This document shows, in pieces, positions 53,455 through 61,706 of a stretch of DNA of 64,000 bases. Each line of letters begins with the position of its first letter. The stretch's first letter is position 1. Source of the DNA: Bacteroidota bacterium. GTDB taxonomy: Bacteria; Bacteroidota; Bacteroidia; Bacteroidales; F082. The notes below the pieces were generated by a model. The model was not told the origin of the DNA. It saw nothing but the letters and a program-made list of their open reading frames with translations, and did no database searches. Location of the stretch: assembly GCA_018830105.1 (NCBI GenBank), contig JAHJTC010000004.1:186001-250000 (forward strand), in the 5' to 3' direction. The position numbers and the translations under genes are program-made.

Positions 53455-54288
53455 CTAATTGGACTCGAGTTCAATAACACTTGACATAGTCATTGGAATG
53501 GTTTGTCCCTGCTGTTGCATTTCCATCTCAAGGGTTTGCATGGTCGTTGCTTTTTCAAGCCAACCGGTTTTTGTACTTATTTCGGCCTTACCACTGATAT
53601 TACCTGAGAGTTTCGCTTCAGTTCCATTCATTTCACTTCCGGTTATGGTTCCTTCATAGCTGATAATCGCCACCTTGCCTTTAATTTCATCGAGCGTATA
53701 GACCGAGTTGATAACAAAATCGCTGTTAGGATCAGGCTGGGTGCTTACTTCCCAACTGTCTCCCTGGCCAACTTCATAATCAGGAAACACGATCAGCATG
53801 CCCATCTCAAAGCCTGAAACATTGGTGCTGCCCATAACCTCGGAATTATTATTTGCGATAGGATTTCCAAATTCGTCGATGGTGGCATTAACTTTTTTGT
53901 CGATGGCCTGCTGCATCTGTGCGGAAATTTGTTGCACCATGATGTCATCTTTACCTGCATCGGGCTGGTCAGAATCCCAGTTAACTTCCATACCCATAGC
54001 ATTTTGATTGAAACGAATCCTGTCGTAAGAGATTTCAAAGTTGGTGTTACCTTCATCAGAAACACTCAGAATTTCAGCAGATTGATTGAGCGTAATATTT
54101 TGCTTTATCACCATGCTTTGGCCACCCATATTCATGGATATGTTTTGCTGCGTTCTTATTTCCAGCTTAAACTTGTCTCCTGAATTAAAGTCATATTTTA
54201 ATCGAATCGTTTTTTTTGGCGTAAAAGCCAAAAAAATCATGCTGAAAACCAACAACAGCAGAGCGTGTGAAAATAGTTTCTTTTTCAT
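53455..54288 (-). CDS. DUF6263 family secreted protein
   Basis: A 277-residue exported protein with a signal peptide (ALLLLVFSMIFLAFTP). The DUF6263-type pattern is an N-terminal LKYDFNSGDKFKLEIRTQQN strand followed by repeated beta strands (LNQSAEILSVSDEG, TNFEISYDRIRF) and EVGQGDSWEV in the centre, ending with a Thr/Met-rich strand. These proteins are probably beta-sheet lipid- or ligand-binding envelope proteins; function is unknown. It is encoded downstream of dnaB on the same strand, 21 bases after its stop, so it may be in the same transcript. Confidence 0.78.
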   Translation of the reverse strand: MKKKLFSHALLLLVFSMIFLAFTPKKTIRLKYDFNSGDKFKLEIRTQQNISMNMGGQSMVIKQNITLNQSAEILSVSDEGNTNFEISYDRIRFNQNAMGMEVNWDSDQPDAGKDDIMVQQISAQMQQAIDKKVNATIDEFGNPIANNNSEVMGSTNVSGFEMGMLIVFPDYEVGQGDSWEVSTQPDPNSDFVINSVYTLDEIKGKVAIISYEGTITGSEMNGTEAKLSGNISGKAEISTKTGWLEKATTMQTLEMEMQQQGQTIPMTMSSVIELESN

Positions 54289-54309
54289 AAATTGAAGTTT
54301 TTAGGGTTA

Positions 54310-55836
54310 TTAAAATGGTTCGTCATGATCTGGCGTGAGGTCGAAATCATCATTCATTTTCGATCCAAAAGTTTTGGTATTTTGCATTTCAAATCCGGTA
54401 TTGGGACTCAAATCCTGATGTTGCTCAAAATTCTCAAGTTCTTCAAAACGAGCATATTGGCCAACGAACTTCAGGTTTACATCGCCAAGTTTACCATTCC
54501 TGTGCTTGGCAATATTAATTACAGCAAGGCCCTGAACCGAGTTTCCTTCACCATCGTCATTAATGCCATAATACTCAGGTCTATAAATAAATATCACCAT
54601 ATCTGCATCTTGCTCGATGGCGCCTGATTCACGCAAGTCGGATAAGATCGGCTTTTTAGAACCTGGACGACTTTCTACATTACGACTAAGCTGCGAAAGC
54701 GCTAAAACAGGCACATCCAATTCCTTTGCCAGGCTTTTTAGGGATCGTGAAATATTACTGATTTCCTGTTCGCGATTGCCACGATTATCACCTCCGGCAG
54801 TCATTAATTGCAGATAATCCACGTAAACCATTTGTATATCAAATTGTTGCTTAAGCCTTCGACATTTTGCGCGCAACTCAAAAATTGACAGCTGCGGCGT
54901 GTCATCGATATACATCTTCGCATTGACTAAGGGATTGATTTTGGTATTCAATTGCTGCCATTCGTATTCTTCCAAATCACCTTTACGCAGTTTTTCTGCA
55001 GGAAGGTAGGTTTCGCTCGAAATCAAACGCGTAACAAGCTGTACCGAAGACATTTCAAGTGAGAAAAAAGCAACAGGTTTATTGAAATCAACGGCGGCAT
55101 TACGCGCCAGGTTGAGTGCAAGAGCTGTTTTCCCCATACTGGGTCGAGCCGCCAGAATAATTAGATCCGATTTTTGCCATCCTTGTGTAATCCGGTCTAA
55201 ATCAGTGTATCCCGAAGGAACACCTCTCAAATTTGAATCGCTGTCTTTGGCTTTCTCAATATCCTCAATGGCCTGTTTTACCAATTCAGGCATGGCACTA
55301 AAGCTTCTGCGCAGGTTGCTTTCGCTAACCGAAAACAAGCCGCTTTCAGCCTTGTCGAGCAGGTCGAACACATCCGTAGTGTCCTCATAGGCATCCTTGA
55401 TGATGTCGGACGAGATATGTATCAGCTCGCGCTGAATGAATTTCTGAATCAGGATGCGGGCATGAAACTCAATATTGGCAGCTGATACAACGCGGTTTGT
55501 GAGCTGTGAAATGAAGTAGGCTCCACCTACCATTTCTAATTCTCCCATTGTCTTGAGCTCATTAGTGACCGTCAGAATATCTATGGCTTCTGATTTTGAA
55601 AAGAGATTGTAAATCGCCGTAAATATCTTTTTGTGCGCATCTTTGTAAAAGACTTCCGGCTTTAAGATATCGATAATTGCATTTACAGCATCTTTTTCGA
55701 GCATCATCGCTCCAAGTACAACTTCCTCTAAGTCAACTGCCTGAGGAGGTACCCGACCATGCTGCATCATAACCTCTTTAAGCTGATCTCCAGCGGTTTG
55801 GGTTGATTTTGTGGAACGTTTGGTGTTTTGATTCAT
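54310..55836 (-). CDS. dnaB: Replicative DNA helicase DnaB
   Basis: A 508-residue DnaB, the hexameric 5'-3' helicase at the replication fork. The N-terminal primase-interaction domain (about 30-135, including DLEEVVLGAMMLEKDAVNA) is followed by the RecA-like domain with Walker A AARPSMGKTALALN (Lys236), Walker B IQMVYVDYLQLM, the SQLSRNVESRPGSKKPILSD arginine-rich loop and the ESGAIEQDADMV motif. No intein is present. A possible TACTTTTG box lies only 5 bases before the ATG (55841-55848). It shares the strand with the DUF6263 gene. Confidence 0.97.
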   Translation of the reverse strand: MNQNTKRSTKSTQTAGDQLKEVMMQHGRVPPQAVDLEEVVLGAMMLEKDAVNAIIDILKPEVFYKDAHKKIFTAIYNLFSKSEAIDILTVTNELKTMGELEMVGGAYFISQLTNRVVSAANIEFHARILIQKFIQRELIHISSDIIKDAYEDTTDVFDLLDKAESGLFSVSESNLRRSFSAMPELVKQAIEDIEKAKDSDSNLRGVPSGYTDLDRITQGWQKSDLIILAARPSMGKTALALNLARNAAVDFNKPVAFFSLEMSSVQLVTRLISSETYLPAEKLRKGDLEEYEWQQLNTKINPLVNAKMYIDDTPQLSIFELRAKCRRLKQQFDIQMVYVDYLQLMTAGGDNRGNREQEISNISRSLKSLAKELDVPVLALSQLSRNVESRPGSKKPILSDLRESGAIEQDADMVIFIYRPEYYGINDDGEGNSVQGLAVINIAKHRNGKLGDVNLKFVGQYARFEELENFEQHQDLSPNTGFEMQNTKTFGSKMNDDFDLTPDHDEPF

Positions 55837-55955
55837 CGCTCAAAAGTACAAATTAGCATGCTTCGAATTCGTTTTGTTCATAAATTTTGAAGGGATTTTT
55901 TTTGATCTTTATTATCAGCCTTTGTCTGTCTTTATTTGTTTTAAGGCAAAGCAAG

Positions 55956-57380
55956 CTAATCTGCGGTTTTAATTTTGTCCGATATAAAATTTGCTAATGC
56001 CATTATTGATGAAGCATAAGCTTGTAATCGCGGGATTACCATTTCTCTGCTTTTTGACGGATCTTCCAGTAAGTCCTTCAACAACCAGGCTTCATCTTTT
56101 AGTGGGGTAAACTTGTCAAGCAAAAAGCTACAAATTGTATCTAATTGCAATTCAGTATTGATTAGTGGGACATAGAAATCTGAATCTTTTAGGAACTCCC
56201 ATAAATCAATTATCTTAACAGATTTGAGGCCAGATGAATAGCTTTGAATCAATGGATTTAAAAAGCTATCCTTGAAGGATATGAACACATCTGCTTTGGT
56301 GCTAAGAGATGCCAAAAAATCAAAACCCGACTGCCATTCATCATGATTTTCACTACAATCCCAATTGTGTAATTCTTGTTGCAATCCATCGGTGATCACC
56401 ACTGAAATCGCCAAAAAATAAGGTGAATAAGCTTTGGTATGTTGCAACACGGGAATAGCTGGCTGGTTGTAAAGCACTTTGATGAATGCAAGTTTCTGCT
56501 TATTGAAATCGGCACTCAATTGCAAAAACTTTTCATTATTAATGGTAAAAGACTGTTTCTGCAAGGCTTTGTCTTGTTCACGAATCAGCGGTGTTATTTG
56601 ATTTTCAGAAAGTTGATTTACCTGATGGATGCCATTATGAAAAAGCTCAAAACGTTTATCGGCAGGAATGGCAGCTATATAGAGCAAACTATTTTTGGGG
56701 ATATTCTTCCAGCAATGGCCTAAAAAATCGCAGGGATAAGGATTTCGGCATTGTGGGCCTATTTTTATTTCGGGCGATTTATTCAGTTCCAGTGTTTCTT
56801 TGGCGAGACTAATTTTGCTGTCAGTTTGCGTAAGATGCGCTTCTGCCTCTTGCATAACAGATTCGCTAATAAATAGTTCTCTTAGATTTAGTTCACCATT
56901 GAGGATATAATTTTCGTTGATATACATCAGCTCAAAATCAGCCAGCGCTACCTGATTTCCTTTCAAAACAAAGTATTGCAGGTACGCATCCTCCCTATAT
57001 GTTTCTGAAAGACCGCGAGAGCTTTTTACCTCAATTGCACGCCATTGATCAGCTTCTCTGACTAAAATATCCAGCATGATTAAAACTTCATCATATTGAA
57101 ATACAGCTTCATAGATTACTGAAACCTGGGGATCAGCCATGGCTTGCAGGGTTTCTGATCTTTTGATTTGATATTGAGAGGGAGACTTCGGCGTCATATC
57201 AATGCCACCTGGAAATAAATCGCGTGCTATTTTTCCAACGGCTGTGCCTCTCCGGAATTTTGCAAGTTGAGAAGCCAACATCTTGTCGCGTAAAAAGGGA
57301 CGTTTTTTATGCAGATAAAGTGATTTTTGACATTGAAGGCTTCGGATATAGGTAGATTTTGAGAGCTGGTGTCTGGCCAT
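55956..57380 (-). CDS. DUF2779-type protein: Cas4-like PD-(D/E)XK nuclease plus degenerate exonuclease domain
   Basis: A 474-residue protein. The N-terminal PD-(D/E)XK nuclease part has YIRSLQCQKSLYLHKKRP (Cys17) and the core LDILVREADQWRAIEVKSS. Cys211, Cys217 and Cys223 (PQCRNPYPCDFLGHCW) complete a Cas4/AddB-like 4Fe-4S set with Cys17. The C-terminal DUF2779 RNase-H-like domain keeps the PAIP motif, but the usual DFE catalytic stretch reads KVL at residues 301-303, so it is probably inactive. It follows a DEDDy exonuclease gene with a seven-base gap. No CRISPR array or cas gene is nearby. Function is unknown; DNA end processing or repair is plausible. Confidence 0.78.
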   Translation of the reverse strand: MARHQLSKSTYIRSLQCQKSLYLHKKRPFLRDKMLASQLAKFRRGTAVGKIARDLFPGGIDMTPKSPSQYQIKRSETLQAMADPQVSVIYEAVFQYDEVLIMLDILVREADQWRAIEVKSSRGLSETYREDAYLQYFVLKGNQVALADFELMYINENYILNGELNLRELFISESVMQEAEAHLTQTDSKISLAKETLELNKSPEIKIGPQCRNPYPCDFLGHCWKNIPKNSLLYIAAIPADKRFELFHNGIHQVNQLSENQITPLIREQDKALQKQSFTINNEKFLQLSADFNKQKLAFIKVLYNQPAIPVLQHTKAYSPYFLAISVVITDGLQQELHNWDCSENHDEWQSGFDFLASLSTKADVFISFKDSFLNPLIQSYSSGLKSVKIIDLWEFLKDSDFYVPLINTELQLDTICSFLLDKFTPLKDEAWLLKDLLEDPSKSREMVIPRLQAYASSIMALANFISDKIKTAD

Positions 57381-57387
57381 AGTTTAT

Positions 57388-58101
57388 TTATTGTTGGGCT
57401 AAAACGATTTGGTCTTCTGCAAGTAGTGGTTGATTGAGATAACGCCGCATCAGCTGTGCTATAGCCAAAACATCTTTCTGACAATACTCCTTGATGCGTT
57501 CCAAATCATGCTGCTCCCAATAGATACCTCCAACCATGCTGCCATCGATATCATCTTTTGGCGTTGGGATATCAAAAATGGCGGTCAATAAATCGAGCGA
57601 GGTATAGTTTTTGTAATCACCAAATTTCCATAACTCCATGGTGTCGAGATGCTTAATTTCCCATGGCTTTTTGCCAGCTATTTGTAAAATCAGCGGAAGA
57701 TCGATGCCATTGATTACCATGCGTCTGGCGATGTAGGGGAAATCAAATTCCTTCCCGTTATGGGCGCAGAGCAGGCTGTCGGGATAGTTGTAATAACGAT
57801 TCAGTAGTTCTGCAAACTCTTCAAGCAGTAGTTTTTCATTATCGGAGTAAAACGACTTGATGCGGAACTCATGGCCATTTAAAAAACCAACAGAAATAAC
57901 AATGATTTTTCCGAATTCTGAATAAATGCCGGCACGACTATAGAGCTCTCCCGCAGTCTCATCCTCACTTTTGCGAATTTTATCAGCTTTCTTAACCCAT
58001 AATTTTTGCATTCTTTCCGAAAGATCATCAAATTTTGGACTTGCCGGAACGGTTTCAATATCAAGAAATAAAACCTGAGAGAATTGAAGGTTGTAAAGCA
58101 T
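57388..58101 (-). CDS. DEDDy-type 3'-5' exonuclease (PolB exo2-like)
   Basis: A 237-residue protein of the DNA polymerase B exonuclease-2-like family, without a polymerase domain. The ExoI motif is FLDIETVP (Asp14, Glu16), ExoII is AHNGKEFDFPYI, and ExoIII is the Tyr/Asp pair in EYCQKDVLAI. All catalytic acidic residues are present. It should degrade DNA or RNA 3'-to-5'. It is the first gene of a two-gene unit with the Cas4-like DUF2779 gene, seven bases upstream of it, so they may act together. It is divergent from a lipoprotein gene with 69 bases between starts. Confidence 0.88.
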   Translation of the reverse strand: MLYNLQFSQVLFLDIETVPASPKFDDLSERMQKLWVKKADKIRKSEDETAGELYSRAGIYSEFGKIIVISVGFLNGHEFRIKSFYSDNEKLLLEEFAELLNRYYNYPDSLLCAHNGKEFDFPYIARRMVINGIDLPLILQIAGKKPWEIKHLDTMELWKFGDYKNYTSLDLLTAIFDIPTPKDDIDGSMVGGIYWEQHDLERIKEYCQKDVLAIAQLMRRYLNQPLLAEDQIVLAQQ

Positions 58102-58170
58102 GGTGATAATTTTTAGGTGAGCGTTTTTGTTTTCATTAATTTAGCCAAAGTTAATCAGCTCCAACTTGCC

Positions 58171-59451
58171 ATGCAAATAAGAACGATAACTTTTTTGCTT
58201 TTTACACTGTTTATTGCGTTGTCATGCAGCAAAGATGCTAAAAATCAGCGTCCTGTTGTTAATTTCATTAAGCCGTTAGGGGATGAGGCGCTTTTCAGCC
58301 GCGTAAAGGATACCGTTCTTTTTCGGGTAAGCGATGATCAATTGGTGAAGGCAGTAGGCATTAGTTTTGTGAATGAAGAATTGATTGCAATGAATCAGAC
58401 TGTTTGGTTTGATATTAATAGCAAAGATACTGTTATACAGTATATTATGAATCTGAATGGTGTTGATGTGGATAAAGGATATATTTTAGTTCGGGCAGAG
58501 GATGGCACCCATTCAAAATTGAAGTATCAGCCGGTTATTTTAAATGATGAACCATTGCCCATTGAGAAAATTGTGCATGGCTTCAGGCTGGAAAATGAAA
58601 CCAAAATCGGACTGTTTGAACCGGCTATTGGCATGAATACGGATTTGGGATCGATAGATTATTCACTCTCAACCATCACGGGCAACGGCGAAGATGAACT
58701 GCTGTTATGTTGGCCGGAGAATAGACGCTTTGTTGAAGTGTGGTCGGTAAATAGCTTCAAACCACTGTGGAGGCTAGAAGCAGCTTTTCCTCAGCCTGAG
58801 TATCATGATTTCTTTCTGCGAGCAGACAGATTACTGCTGGCCGACAGAAATGGCAACTTGCGATTACATCAATTTCATACAGGTAACGTGCTTATTAACG
58901 CGAATTTAGAGTCTTCAAAACTGATCAACGCCATTGCTTTTGATGAGCTGTACCTTTATGCTGCCGTTCAGGATTTGCAGACTTCAAAATATTGGTTGAT
59001 GTGCTTTTTTAGGGCCAGTGGCGTTTTTTACAAACGCTTTGAATTGGAGTTTAAAGCTATGGATATGCTGCCGCTCTTTAATAAAAATGGTGTCATGATT
59101 TTTGCAACCGATGCGCAGGAGACTACAAAGCTATTTCAATTTAATGCCACGTCCGAAATTATTGTGTTAGAGGAGGTGTTTCCTGATTTTGCATTTGTTC
59201 CTCCCGTAATTTCACAAAATGAGATGTTTTTTTTACAGAATCAGCGACAAATTATTGGCTGGTCCTCAGAAAGCCAGCAATCAAGAATTTTTGCTGAAGG
59301 CACTGATATCAAGGGAATGGTTAGTTCGCCCACGCTGATTGACCGCATTTATTATATCGACAATACTGCTATTTACCAAACTAATAACGCTGGTGTAGAG
59401 GTTTTTTTGTTTGATGAACCAGCGAATCTTATTGCATTGATTATTGAATGA
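58171..59451 (+). CDS. Lipoprotein with Ig-like and beta-propeller-like regions
   Basis: A 426-residue lipoprotein (FLLFTLFIALSC, lipid Cys19) from ATG 58171; an upstream ATG at 58117 would place the signal inside the chain. After the signal comes an Ig-like domain (about 25-125: RPVVNFIKPLGDEALFSRV, VDKGYILVRAEDGTHSK). A propeller-like C-terminal region with repeated W/F-rich strands follows (LLLCWPENRRFVEVWSVNSF, LYAAVQDLQ). No family was recognised. It overlaps mnmD by four bases (ATGA), indicating co-translation, though a functional link to tRNA modification seems unlikely. Confidence 0.7.
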   Translation: MQIRTITFLLFTLFIALSCSKDAKNQRPVVNFIKPLGDEALFSRVKDTVLFRVSDDQLVKAVGISFVNEELIAMNQTVWFDINSKDTVIQYIMNLNGVDVDKGYILVRAEDGTHSKLKYQPVILNDEPLPIEKIVHGFRLENETKIGLFEPAIGMNTDLGSIDYSLSTITGNGEDELLLCWPENRRFVEVWSVNSFKPLWRLEAAFPQPEYHDFFLRADRLLLADRNGNLRLHQFHTGNVLINANLESSKLINAIAFDELYLYAAVQDLQTSKYWLMCFFRASGVFYKRFELEFKAMDMLPLFNKNGVMIFATDAQETTKLFQFNATSEIIVLEEVFPDFAFVPPVISQNEMFFLQNQRQIIGWSSESQQSRIFAEGTDIKGMVSSPTLIDRIYYIDNTAIYQTNNAGVEVFLFDEPANLIALIIE

Positions 59452-60149
59452 AAGAGAAAAAATTTCAAGCTTTGGCAAATAGAAAACTGATTGTTACCGC
59501 CGATGGAAGCACAAGCATATTCGATGGGGCAACAGGAGAGAGCTTTCATTCAGTTAATGGAGCTTATACGGAATCAATGCTGGTTTTTATTGAAAATGGA
59601 CTTGAATTCAGGAAGCAGCAAGCGCCTTCAACCCAATACCGCATTTTGGAAATAGGGTTTGGAACAGGTTTAAATGCCTGGTTAAGTCTTAAAAAGGGGG
59701 AGGAATGGCAACAGTTAATTGACTACACGGCTATCGAAGCTTTTCCTTTGGAGATGGATTTAGCTACGAAATTAAATTTTATTCAAAATGCTGAGAATCA
59801 TAAGAATGATCAGTATTTTATGGCATTGCATACCTCGGTCTGGGGTGAAACTGTTCCCATTTCTACTTATTTTACATTGACAAAACTTCACCAGAATATC
59901 AGCGATTACCAAAATGAAGAAGGTAGCTTTGATGTAATTTATTTTGATGCCTTTAGTCCAAATGTACAACCGGAATTATGGACGGAAGAGATTTTTTTAA
60001 AGCTTTATCACAGCTTAAAAAGTGGTGGTGTTTTGGTGACTTACAGCGCGCGTGGCGATGTAAAAAATGCGTTAAGATCGGTAGGATTTATTGTAAAACG
60101 GCTTCCCGGCCCGCCCGGCAAAAGACATGTTATCAGGGTATTTCGCTAA
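59448..60149 (+). CDS. mnmD: tRNA 5-methylaminomethyl-2-thiouridine methyltransferase MnmD
   Basis: A 233-residue SAM-dependent methyltransferase that forms mnm5 from nm5 at U34 of several tRNAs. It has the SAM motif EIGFGTGLNAWL (residues 68-79), the acidic loop AIEAFPLEM, and VIYFDAFSPNVQPELWTEE with the DAFSP motif typical of MnmC1/MnmD. The end KRLPGPPGKRHVIRVFR matches the family. The MnmC2 oxidase domain is absent, as in stand-alone MnmD proteins of Bacteroidota and Firmicutes. It is translationally coupled to a lipoprotein gene by a four-base overlap. Confidence 0.92.
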   Translation: MKEKKFQALANRKLIVTADGSTSIFDGATGESFHSVNGAYTESMLVFIENGLEFRKQQAPSTQYRILEIGFGTGLNAWLSLKKGEEWQQLIDYTAIEAFPLEMDLATKLNFIQNAENHKNDQYFMALHTSVWGETVPISTYFTLTKLHQNISDYQNEEGSFDVIYFDAFSPNVQPELWTEEIFLKLYHSLKSGGVLVTYSARGDVKNALRSVGFIVKRLPGPPGKRHVIRVFR

Positions 60150-60537
60150 AATAATTGTAGGTTCTCTTTTTTTTTAAAAATTTCATACTTTAAAACAAAA
60201 ATTTCATTAATATTGTACCTTAATACATTTAGACAAATGCCTATTGGAATCCTCAGTCAGGTTTCTAAAGATAATAATAGTAGAATTAACTTCAATATTT
60301 CAGTGAGGGGTTTCTTGTTAGTAAGTTTTTTTTACTCACTTTCCCTAAACTTGCTTTTTTACACAAAATGTCAACCTTATTGCGATACCAAATATATTTT
60401 TAAAATTGGGAAGAATAAATTTGATATACATAGCCACTTCCGAAATGCAGGTTGGCGTGAAGTGGCGTTTTATAAATTAAGTACTATTAACTTGCACAAT
60501 TTTTAAAGTTTTAATATTTATTTCAAAATTTAAAAAC
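60150..60537 (+). other. AT-rich region before the cysteine-peptide gene, no supported gene
   Basis: A 388-base gap between mnmD and the small secreted peptide gene. It contains an open frame of 97 codons from a TTG at 60213, which I do not support. The rest is AT-rich sequence that may hold the promoter of the peptide gene. Confidence 0.6.
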
Positions 60538-60735
60538 ATGAAAAAAGGATTTATTTTTCTAGCTGTATTGGGCTTATTTATTTTCGCATCACCCAAAATT
60601 GCAGATGCAGCAGAGCAACCATGTCATACTGGAGTTTTGACTTGCCCTGATGGTTCAGAACATACTGTTTTCTATTGCGGAGCTGGAGACTGGTGGGCAT
60701 GGGCAGATATATTATGTGATGTACAAATTAGTTAA
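60538..60735 (+). CDS. Small secreted four-cysteine peptide
   Basis: A 65-residue preprotein with a clear signal peptide (FIFLAVLGLFIFASPKIADA). Cleavage after residue 24 would leave about 41 residues with four cysteines (29, 36, 47, 60) and a Gly-Asp-Trp-Trp-Ala-Trp cluster. The CxxxxxxCPDG start resembles other tiny Bacteroidota secreted peptides. It has its own strong terminator, about 100 bases before a GLPGLI-family gene and a TonB-dependent-receptor-like gene, so the three may work together, the latter two in export or uptake of the peptide. No bacteriocin immunity gene is visible. Confidence 0.7.
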   Translation: MKKGFIFLAVLGLFIFASPKIADAAEQPCHTGVLTCPDGSEHTVFYCGAGDWWAWADILCDVQIS

Positions 60736-60749
60736 AGTTTACATCAAAT

Positions 60750-60806
60750 AACTAACAAATGGACGGTGGTATTTTATCTGTCCGTTTGTTAGTTGCATTT
60801 TTTTCT
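60750..60806 (+). terminator. Terminator after the cysteine-peptide gene
   Basis: AACTAACAAATGGAC (60750-60764) pairs with GTCCGTTTGTTAGTT (60780-60794), 15 pairs including one G-U, and is followed by a T-rich tract. Confidence 0.8.
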
Positions 60807-60834
60807 TTTTCAAAGACTTCTTAAATAGAACAAG

Positions 60835-61695
60835 ATGTGTAATTTCATGAACAAATTAATGCTCGTTCGTTATATAGGTTTCCTGTTTCTATCTGTAATA
60901 TTTTCACCCTCATTTGCCCAGACCGTATTTCATTTTCCTAAAGAAAACATTGAATTAGTTGAACATATTGTGACCTATTCTTTGGAATTTCAGGAAGATT
61001 CTATGTATCAAAACTTTAAACGGCAAGAGGATATGCTGCTCTTTATTGGCCCAACGGTAAGCAGATTTGTAAGTTATAATTATTTTATAGGCGATAGCAT
61101 GGCACGCACGGCTACTTCACAAGAAGATTTTCAAAGAATAGCTTCTGACAAATCAAATCCTTTACCCGTTGTAAGGTTGCGCTATGAGATTTTCAAAAAC
61201 TTTCCGAAAGGCAAAGAAACATTTATTGATAATGTTTTAGGAAGTGGTATGTTTAAATTTGAGGAGGATCTTGGCCTATTCAAATGGGAATTGCTCAATG
61301 AAACTGCAACTATTTCCGGCTATAATGCCCAAAAAGCCACTACCGAATTTGGAGGTAGAAAATGGGTTGCCTGGTTTAGTACTGAGATACCGTATAACGA
61401 CGGACCCTATAAATTCAATGGTTTACCCGGGCTAATTGTTAAGATTTACGACACGCGCTTGCATTACGCATTCGAGTTAATATCCATTAAGAAACCTGGA
61501 TATGATCTTTTTATAGAGTTTCCGGAATTAGATTATATTGAGTGTTCAAAAAAAGAGTATTTCAGGGCAAAGGATGCCATGCGCGACAACATAATTACCC
61601 ATGCAAAAACAGCCGGTCTCAATAGCGAGGTTCAGCAGAAGGTTGCCAAATTGATGCAGCAACGTAACAATCCTATTGAATTAAGTAGGAAATAA
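60835..61695 (+). CDS. GLPGLI family protein
   Basis: A 286-residue exported protein (signal LFLSVIFSPSFAQ) of the GLPGLI family, named for its motif, which appears here as YKFNGLPGLIVKIYD. Other family features are EVAWFST-type WVAWFSTEIPYNDGPY and the C-terminal charged region. The function of the family is not established; members usually precede or follow outer-membrane receptor-like genes in Bacteroidota. It lies directly before the receptor-like gene (11 bases between stop and ATG) and after the cysteine peptide. Confidence 0.88.
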   Translation: MCNFMNKLMLVRYIGFLFLSVIFSPSFAQTVFHFPKENIELVEHIVTYSLEFQEDSMYQNFKRQEDMLLFIGPTVSRFVSYNYFIGDSMARTATSQEDFQRIASDKSNPLPVVRLRYEIFKNFPKGKETFIDNVLGSGMFKFEEDLGLFKWELLNETATISGYNAQKATTEFGGRKWVAWFSTEIPYNDGPYKFNGLPGLIVKIYDTRLHYAFELISIKKPGYDLFIEFPELDYIECSKKEYFRAKDAMRDNIITHAKTAGLNSEVQQKVAKLMQQRNNPIELSRK

Positions 61696-61706
61696 TTAGT
61701 GAATGA

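Noticed and set aside
55956-57380. Cas4 of a CRISPR system
   Set aside because: No array, cas1 or cas2 is in the window; the DUF2779 C-terminus marks a different family.
60213-60506. 97-codon open frame before the cysteine-peptide gene
   Set aside because: It starts with TTG, has no recognisable domain, and lies in an AT-rich leader region. It could be real, but there is nothing to support it.
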